From an uncultured Calothrix sp. (GTDB lineage: Bacteria; Cyanobacteriota; Cyanobacteriia; Cyanobacteriales; Nostocaceae): a DNA stretch of 9,213 bases. Of this stretch, positions 5,396-9,213 are shown one piece after another (within the stretch, counting starts at the first letter, position 1; every line of letters begins with the position of its first letter). The translations under genes and the position numbers were made by a program. Under the pieces are notes generated by a model. That model worked only from the letters and a program-made list of their open reading frames with translations. It did no database searches and was not told the DNA's origin. The stretch is from the NCBI GenBank assembly GCA_937884685.1, contig CAKZYM010000970.1, forward strand, positions 1 to 9,213, read 5' to 3'.

Positions 5396-5886
5396 TTTCT
5401 TCCCAGCCACTTTTGACCGTTCAAACGCATAATTACTCCAAATACGAGTAAATCTAGGTTAATTCTACGCTCGTCAATTAAAAATGATTCGAGGGTGCTG
5501 GGGCTTTTGCCTTCATTGCAAGAAAACGCTTTTTTCCCTTTAATATCTTCATCGGGGAAATATACGTTAAATTGGCGCAAGCCATTTTGGAAGTTACCCA
5601 AAACTTGCCAGCATTCCTCTGCTTTCTCATATCCAGGAATAGGAAGCTTTTGTTTGGCAAAATCCAAATTTAAATCTTCTACCCCTTCGTCGGCGATCGC
5701 CTTTTGCAAGGCAGGTACATAATGCTCTCGCATAAATTCCTCAAACGGTTTATCTTCAACCGCTGGGGGCTTTTCTTTCTTTTTAGCAGCAGGTTTTTTG
5801 TCACCTGCTGCTTTAGCTGGGGGTTTAGCAGCAGCTTTGGGCTTTTCTTCCGATGCTGCTTCGTTTTTATTGGTTTCTTCTGCCAT
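5392..5886 (-). CDS. DUF2996-like cyanobacterial protein with Ala/Lys/Pro-rich tail
   Basis: The function is unknown. Residues 1-45 are low-complexity, rich in Ala, Lys, Pro and Glu (KPKAAAKPPAKAAGDKKPAAKKK), like a disordered histone-H1-type tail. Residues 46-164 form a compact domain beginning PFEEFMREHYVPALQKAI, with GVEDLNLDF, then ECWQVLGNFQNGLRQFNVYFPDEDIKGKKAFSC in two parts, and ending DLLVFGVIMRLNGQKWLGRN. This matches my memory of the cyanobacteria-restricted DUF2996 family; a profile search would settle it. No signal peptide or membrane helix is present, so it is likely cytoplasmic. The start has AAGGA 12 bases upstream. A perfect 10-bp palindrome GGATTAATCC (5892-5901) sits just before the ATG. 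The gene contains the window's only HIP1 octamer. Confidence 0.8.
   Translation of the reverse strand: MAEETNKNEAASEEKPKAAAKPPAKAAGDKKPAAKKKEKPPAVEDKPFEEFMREHYVPALQKAIADEGVEDLNLDFAKQKLPIPGYEKAEECWQVLGNFQNGLRQFNVYFPDEDIKGKKAFSCNEGKSPSTLESFLIDERRINLDLLVFGVIMRLNGQKWLGRN
5692..5701. repeat. HIP1 site
   Basis: GGCGATCGCC contains the highly iterated palindrome GCGATCGC, abundant in many cyanobacterial genomes. It lies within the DUF2996-like coding region. I saw only one copy in the window. Confidence 0.9.
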
Positions 5887-5891
5887 TGCTT

Positions 5892-5901
5892 GGATTAATC
5901 C
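5892..5901. promoter_or_regulatory. Perfect palindrome before the DUF2996-like start
   Basis: GGATTAATCC is a perfect 10-bp palindrome, 5 bases upstream of the minus-strand ATG at 5886, and overlaps the AAGGA ribosome-binding sequence. A protein or structure there could affect translation or transcription; it may also be chance. Confidence 0.25.
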
Positions 5902-5937
5902 TTCAGCTTTGAATCATCTTCATTTTACATATGATGC

Positions 5938-5979
5938 GGAATTGGGAATCGGTAATTGGGAATTGGGAATTGGTAATTG
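5938..5979. repeat. Heptamer array GGAATTG
   Basis: Six units in register: GGAATTG, GGAATCG, GTAATTG, GGAATTG, GGAATTG, GTAATTG. It is G-rich on the plus strand and followed 10 bases later by AGATGGGGAGA (5990-6000). Confidence 0.85.
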
Positions 5980-6006
5980 TAGATAGGTTAGATGGGGAGA
6001 ATAAAA

Positions 6007-6041
6007 AACTTCTAACTCCTAACTGTTAACTCCTAACTTCT
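6007..6041. repeat. Heptamer array AACTCCT abutting a start codon
   Basis: Five units in register: AACTTCT, AACTCCT, AACTGTT, AACTCCT, AACTTCT. The array ends only 6 bases before the ATG at 6048, so it occupies the place of a ribosome-binding site. Confidence 0.85.
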
Positions 6042-6047
6042 GAAAAA

Positions 6048-6401
6048 ATGAATATCAACATATTAGAACAAAGCTTACAGATAGAATTTACAATTAAAGA
6101 ACAGTTTTTAGCTGTACGATTTAATAAATTATGGGAAATACCTTTATCTCATATCCAGGAAGTCACGACAACTCAACCTCAAACAAGTTGGAAAGAATTA
6201 CGCTCCCCCGGTACTTCTCTCCCAGGATTAGTCAAAGCTGGAACCTACTATACCGAAAGAGGGAAAGAATTTTGGTTAGTTAACCAGCGAAAAGACAATT
6301 ATTTAACTATAGAACTGCAAGATGAAAACTATAGAAGAATCATCATGACAGTTGAGAATAACGAATTTTGGCAACAAAGACTTAACAGGAATAAGGAATA
6401 G
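6048..6401 (+). CDS. Small PH-like hypothetical protein
   Basis: The 117-residue soluble product has no signal peptide or membrane helix. It reads as alternating strands: LQIEFTIKEQFLAVRF, WEIPLSHIQEVTT, then SPGTSLPGLVKAGTYYTERGK, EFWLVNQRKDNYLTIEL, and a closing YRRIIMTVENNEFWQQRL. The Pro-Gly-x-x-x-x-Gly-x-Tyr turn, the strand describing a value plotted against 'ENNEFW', and the final helix resemble the bacterial PH domain group (bPH_5-like). That is inference from pattern and would need a profile search. The start codon has no Shine-Dalgarno; the upstream bases are heptamer repeats. It lies between the DUF2996-like gene (divergent) and the porin (convergent) and shares no obvious pathway with them. 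Confidence 0.75.
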   Translation: MNINILEQSLQIEFTIKEQFLAVRFNKLWEIPLSHIQEVTTTQPQTSWKELRSPGTSLPGLVKAGTYYTERGKEFWLVNQRKDNYLTIELQDENYRRIIMTVENNEFWQQRLNRNKE

Positions 6402-6403
6402 AG

Positions 6404-6484
6404 AGATGGGGAGACAAGGAGATAAAGATAATTGAATATTCTTAACTCCTAACTCCTAACTCCTAACTCCTAACTCCTAACTCT
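6404..6484. repeat. Composite repeat: AGATGGGGAGA plus TAACTCC array
   Basis: AGATGGGGAGA (6404-6414) is followed by purine-rich sequence, then five perfect TAACTCC heptamers and one TAACTCT (6443-6484). The same two-part arrangement lies upstream of the preceding gene (5990-6041). No clear terminator is seen in this convergent spacer. Confidence 0.85.
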
Positions 6485-6521
6485 AGACACATAGCACTGC
6501 TACATCTTTACACTCGTAATT

Positions 6522-8492
6522 CTAAAAAGTAAAAGTCGTCCGCAATACACCTACTGTTGTTGTGTCGTTGTTATCATCTCCTTCTGGATTAAATAACACA
6601 AATGCACCGGGGGTTATGCTGAGATTGTCGTTTACTTTAATTTTGTAATAAGCCTCCAAGTGATAGGGGGTCGTGCGGTCTACACCGTCAGTAGCTAAGT
6701 TCCCATCACCGTCTGCTTCTGTACGGTATAAAGGTTGACCGAAAAGTATTCCGGCGGTATTGCCTTTTTTAACAATATCTTGGAAGTGTAAACCCACCAT
6801 CCAACTGGTGAAGGTGGTGGAAGCATCAACTTGACCAGAGGAATCATCGACGAAAATCGCTGCTCCGTAACCCGATAGGGCAATATTTGGAGAAAAGCGC
6901 CAATTGACCGTACCACCGACGGAGTTAAGTTTTACTGGAACCCCTAAATCTCCATCTGCTAAACCTAAAGCATTGGTATCAGCACTCACCAATCCCGTAC
7001 CCAAAATATTGATTTCGTGGTAACTATTGGCATAATTCAAACCAATATCCAATGAATCGCTGGGTTTAAATGTGAGTTGGGCTGCTGCAACTGTACTACC
7101 ACCAAACAAACCCGAACCTAACGGTGTACCGGAAACTCCGGGAAGAATATCATCCTCAGTGCTGGGAATATTAGCATTAACGCTAGCGTAGAGAGCGCGA
7201 AAATCTAGGCTTTTGGATGGAGTAAACATAAAACCTGCTGCGGATGCTAAGCCCGAACCAGAAGTACCACCGGAAACCCGCAGCACTGGATTTAAGCCAG
7301 CAAAGCGGGAAACTGCTTCCTGTCCTTCTCCAGCGAAGGGAGTAATTGTAGGGAAAGCATCGGAAACTTCGGCAGCAGTACCAGCAAATAAGGTGACTTT
7401 ATCAGCTACGGGGAAGATATACAAAAGTTTGTACAGTTCCACATCATTAGCACCTCTAGAAGATAAATCCTTGGGAGTAAAGCCGGGAAATTGAGGTTCA
7501 ATACCGGTGCGAGCGCTACTTGCAGCTAAGTTTACTCCCGGTGCTGTCAATCCCAATGCTTGTTGCAAACTACCACTACCATCTGCATCACCGCCGAAAT
7601 TATGGGCTTGTAAACCTGTAATTAACAAGTCTTTACCAGTAAAACTGGTATTCAAGTTCAACCGTACCCGATTCGTCAGGATAATATTGGGGTCATCGGT
7701 ATCGGGAGAACCACCAGTTGCACCGATAGCAGCAAAAATTGCCTCTCCTTGAAGTTTGGTCGTAGTGGAGAACTGTGAAGCTTCTAAATCAGCACTACGA
7801 GCTTCTAGAGCATCTACACGTCCCCGCAAAGTTGCTAATTCTGCACTAAATTCTTCCTGCAAACGCTGTAAAGTTGTTAAATCTTCTCTAGTAACAACAT
7901 TCTCTGCGGCTGCTGCAATCAGTTCATTGACCCTATTCAAACAAGCATTCAATCCCGCTGCAAATTCATATCTGGTCATTGCTCGATTACCCCGATAGGT
8001 ACCGTTGGGATATCCAGCAATACAACCATATCGCTCTACGAGGGATTGCAACGCTTGAAAAGCCCAATCTGTCGGCTGTACGTCGGATAGTTGGGAAACC
8101 GATGTAACTTGCCCCGATGATGTTTTTTGTTGTTGATTTTGGGGAGTTTGGGCAATTAGAGCCGCGTTTTTATATAATTGTTTGTTTGTTTGTTGATTAT
8201 TTAGTTGAGTGATTACCTCACCCCCGGTAAATCTGTGCTTTATCTCTCCTCGACCTATTAAGGGTTGGGGGTGAGGTTTTGAAGTGTAGCGACCCTCATC
8301 AAACGAAATAATTGTGTTCGTGGATGGAAAACTATCTTGGGATAATACTATATTAGCTGTTAACTTTTCACTGCTATTTATTGCTTGGTTTTTGCTAGTT
8401 TTTTCCGCAGCTAATGCTTTTAGCGGCGATAACCCGACGAGTAAGTACAGCAAACTTACCCCACTAGTACAAACTAGTAGATTTCGTTTCAT
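6522..8492 (-). CDS. SLH-OprB outer-membrane porin (iron-uptake porin type)
   Basis: This is a cyanobacterial major porin. Residues 1-28 are a signal peptide (MKRNLLVC...LKALA-AE). Residues 30-130 form a long low-complexity linker. An SLH domain at about 132-192 (VQPTDWAFQALQSLVERYG, then GYPNGTYRGNRAMTRYEFA) anchors to peptidoglycan-linked polymer. A coiled coil follows at about 200-240. An OprB-like beta barrel from 245 ends at the terminal aromatic TFTF, as expected for outer-membrane insertion. Related Synechocystis porins (Slr1841/Slr1908 type) have been linked to inorganic ion, including iron, uptake; the substrate here is inferred. GAGG (8503-8500) 7 bases before the ATG supports the start. 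Linker residues about 72-92 are encoded by a palindromic repeat, and residues about 98-104 by a tetranucleotide tract. The 656 residues appear long for the family, mainly through this linker. Confidence 0.93.
   Translation of the reverse strand: MKRNLLVCTSGVSLLYLLVGLSPLKALAAEKTSKNQAINSSEKLTANIVLSQDSFPSTNTIISFDEGRYTSKPHPQPLIGRGEIKHRFTGGEVITQLNNQQTNKQLYKNAALIAQTPQNQQQKTSSGQVTSVSQLSDVQPTDWAFQALQSLVERYGCIAGYPNGTYRGNRAMTRYEFAAGLNACLNRVNELIAAAAENVVTREDLTTLQRLQEEFSAELATLRGRVDALEARSADLEASQFSTTTKLQGEAIFAAIGATGGSPDTDDPNIILTNRVRLNLNTSFTGKDLLITGLQAHNFGGDADGSGSLQQALGLTAPGVNLAASSARTGIEPQFPGFTPKDLSSRGANDVELYKLLYIFPVADKVTLFAGTAAEVSDAFPTITPFAGEGQEAVSRFAGLNPVLRVSGGTSGSGLASAAGFMFTPSKSLDFRALYASVNANIPSTEDDILPGVSGTPLGSGLFGGSTVAAAQLTFKPSDSLDIGLNYANSYHEINILGTGLVSADTNALGLADGDLGVPVKLNSVGGTVNWRFSPNIALSGYGAAIFVDDSSGQVDASTTFTSWMVGLHFQDIVKKGNTAGILFGQPLYRTEADGDGNLATDGVDRTTPYHLEAYYKIKVNDNLSITPGAFVLFNPEGDDNNDTTTVGVLRTTFTF
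8178..8195. repeat. Tetranucleotide tract (TTGT)4.5 in the porin gene
   Basis: Four and a half TTGT units lie in frame in the linker region, coding for part of NNQQTNKQ. Gain or loss of one unit would shift the frame before the SLH domain and barrel. Confidence 0.7.
8215..8277. repeat. Palindromic repeat translated within the porin
   Basis: ACCTCACCCCC (8215-8225) and GGGGGTGAGGT (8267-8277) are perfect 11-bp complements at the ends of a 63-base element. The CCTCACCCCCaaCCCt...GAGGAGAG composition matches dispersed non-coding cyanobacterial repeats. It is read in frame as part of KPHPQPLIGRGEIKHRFTGG. Confidence 0.75.
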
Positions 8493-8613
8493 TACAAATC
8501 CTCACAACTGGAAAAAGAAAATTAAATATTCTATTGAGGCTTAATAAATTACTTATTCCAAGAATTTCATTAAACCCTGATATTTACTTTTGATTTGTGC
8601 GACTTGAGCTTAT

Positions 8614-8631
8614 AGCAATTTCGCGATTGCT
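8614..8631. promoter_or_regulatory. Dyad upstream of the porin
   Basis: AGCAAT (8614-8619) and ATTGCT (8626-8631) are perfect complements, enclosing the palindrome TCGCGA (8621-8626). It lies 122 bases upstream of the porin ATG. It may be an operator or another small dispersed palindrome. Confidence 0.3.
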
Positions 8632-8724
8632 TTATTTAATGCATCTGTTCAACCGCACTTACTTCAAATCAACGTAAACCATAAAATCTAGTAAATACTA
8701 TTTCCAGCCACCTTTGTTCAAAAC

Positions 8725-8741
8725 AATTATTTGTAATTATT
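8725..8741. promoter_or_regulatory. Direct repeat AATTATT with 10-bp period upstream of the porin
   Basis: AATTATT occurs at 8725-8731 and 8735-8741, one helical turn apart, in an AT-rich region about 235 bases before the porin start. OmpR-family regulators bind such spacing. The motif is low in complexity, so chance is a real alternative. Confidence 0.25.
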
Positions 8742-8767
8742 ATGATATGGATAGATTTGGTAATGAA

Positions 8768-8802
8768 GGGAATAGGGAATAGGGAATAGGGGATTGGTAA
8801 TT
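8768..8802. repeat. Heptamer array GGGAATA
   Basis: Three perfect GGGAATA units (8768-8788), then GGGGATT (8789-8795) and GGTAATT (8796-8802). The last two match variants in the 4297-4323 array. Confidence 0.85.
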
Positions 8803-8803
8803 G

Positions 8804-8836
8804 ACAAAAATAAAAGGTAGACCAAAAGCCTACCTT
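8804..8836 (-). terminator. Intrinsic terminator downstream of the sulfur-carrier gene
   Basis: On the minus strand AAGGTAG (8836-8830) pairs with CTACCTT (8820-8814) around a 9-base loop, followed by TTATTTTTG. It lies about 92 bases past the stop codon at 8929, with a heptamer array between. Confidence 0.75.
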
Positions 8837-8882
8837 ACAGAAAATAATTAAAAATTAACCATCAATAGTTGATAAACATTAA

Positions 8883-8931
8883 CTGGTAACTGTTCACTGT
8901 TCACTGTTCACTGATAACTGTTAACTGATTA
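8883..8931. repeat. Heptamer array CTGTTCA reaching into a stop codon
   Basis: Seven units in register: CTGGTAA, three CTGTTCA, CTGATAA, CTGTTAA, CTGATTA. The last three bases of the last unit (8929-8931) are the complement of the TAA stop codon of the minus-strand gene. Confidence 0.85.
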
Positions 8932-9204
8932 ACCACCCGCAACAGCAGGAACGATACTAACTTCGTCACCATCTTTTAAAGGTGTTGCTGGACCTTCTAA
9001 AAAACGAATATCTTCGCTGTTAACGTATAAATTTAAAAAACGACGCGGTTTCCCAGATTCATCACACAAACGCGCTTTGATACCCGGACAAGCTTTTTCT
9101 AAAGAATCGAAGAGTTCGGTAATAGTGCTACCGTTACATTCTAAAGTTGCTTGATTATTAGTAAATTTTTGAAGTGCTGTTGTAACGATAACTTTTACTG
9201 ACAT
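8929..9204 (-). CDS. MoaD/ThiS-family sulfur carrier, CysO-like
   Basis: The 91-residue beta-grasp protein ends in VAGG, the Gly-Gly tail that E1-like enzymes adenylate and thiocarboxylate for sulfur transfer. The stretch RRFLNLYVNSEDIRFLEG (55-71) followed by DGDEVSIVPAVAGG matches what I recall of Mycobacterium tuberculosis CysO, which feeds sulfur to the cysteine synthase CysM. It is closer to that pattern than to molybdopterin-synthase MoaD, though molybdopterin or another thiolation role cannot be excluded. The protein is cytoplasmic. AGAAAG just before the ATG is a plausible ribosome-binding site. The upstream gene lies beyond the window, so whether it pairs with a cysteine or threonine synthase or an MoeB-type E1 cannot be seen. 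It is complete and ends at an intrinsic terminator. Confidence 0.92.
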   Translation of the reverse strand: MSVKVIVTTALQKFTNNQATLECNGSTITELFDSLEKACPGIKARLCDESGKPRRFLNLYVNSEDIRFLEGPATPLKDGDEVSIVPAVAGG

Positions 9205-9213
9205 ATCTTTCTG

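Larger units (their letters stand above)
8493..8928. other. Spacer upstream of the porin and downstream of the sulfur-carrier gene
   Basis: No gene is visible. From left to right it contains the porin leader with GAGG at 8500-8503, the AGCAAT/ATTGCT dyad (8614-8631) around TCGCGA, a 10-bp-period direct repeat (8725-8741), a GGGAATA heptamer array (8768-8795), the sulfur-carrier terminator (8804-8836), and the start of a CTGTTCA array. No porin promoter is clear enough to place. Confidence 0.6.

Noticed and set aside
5478..5986. Short open frames on both strands over the DUF2996-like gene, including one ending in the heptamer array
   Set aside because: They overlap a well-supported gene in other frames. 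The last owes its tail (LGIGNWELGIGN) to translated tandem repeats.
6695..6916. Minus-strand open frame inside the porin gene in another frame
   Set aside because: It overlaps conserved beta-barrel coding sequence and has no features of a real protein.
7213..8544. Four plus-strand open frames opposite the porin gene (7213-7494, 7507-7752, 7756-7998, 8314-8544)
   Set aside because: They are antisense shadows of a clear porin reading frame with no family features of their own.
8725..8747. Fur box upstream of the porin
   Set aside because: The AT-rich stretch lacks the GATAAT hexamer pattern well enough to claim iron control.
4297..8931. Heptamer arrays as possible CRISPR arrays
   Set aside because: Units are 7 bases with no unique spacers and no cas genes; they are simple tandem repeats.

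Overview
The window looks like chromosomal DNA of a filamentous, probably heterocyst-forming cyanobacterium. The main evidence is a clear oxygen-dependent chlorophyll cyclase gene (acsF), an SLH-OprB outer-membrane porin, a Ycf19/YggT protein, a DUF2996-type protein, one HIP1 octamer (GCGATCGC), and at least eight heptamer tandem-repeat arrays of the kind known from Nostocales. The species cannot be named from this sequence. There is no transposase, phage gene, CRISPR array, tRNA or rRNA.

Layout. Positions 1-267 are AT-rich leader with a dyad. upp (uracil salvage, +, 268-921) is followed by about 420 bases without a convincing gene but with several hairpins. A small glycine-zipper/coiled-coil protein (+, 1339-1701) and a YggT/Ycf19 protein (+, 1893-2162) follow. 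A nested palindrome separates yggT from a converging small secreted protein (-, about 2312-2746). Its upstream side is a composite palindromic repeat, which supplies a spurious longer start. acsF (-, 3041-4117) ends at a good intrinsic terminator. A 750-base gene-free stretch (4118-4867) holds three heptamer arrays, a hairpin element and small palindromes. A TM2/winged-helix protein (+, 4868-5395) overlaps by 4 bases the tail of a DUF2996-like protein (-, 5392-5886). A small PH-like protein (+, 6048-6401) sits between two copies of one composite repeat. A 656-residue SLH-OprB porin (-, 6522-8492) carries an in-frame palindromic repeat. After a 436-base spacer, a CysO/MoaD-type sulfur carrier (-, 8929-9204) reaches the window edge.

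The genes do not form one operon or pathway. They are single housekeeping or hypothetical genes in mixed orientation: nucleotide salvage, chlorophyll synthesis, envelope transport, sulfur transfer and membrane-associated proteins. I see no convincing new multi-gene system. The unusual content is the repeat landscape: heptamer arrays clustered from 4297 to 8931 and touching start and stop regions, palindromic elements lying inside heptamer tracts, and one palindromic element translated as part of the porin linker.
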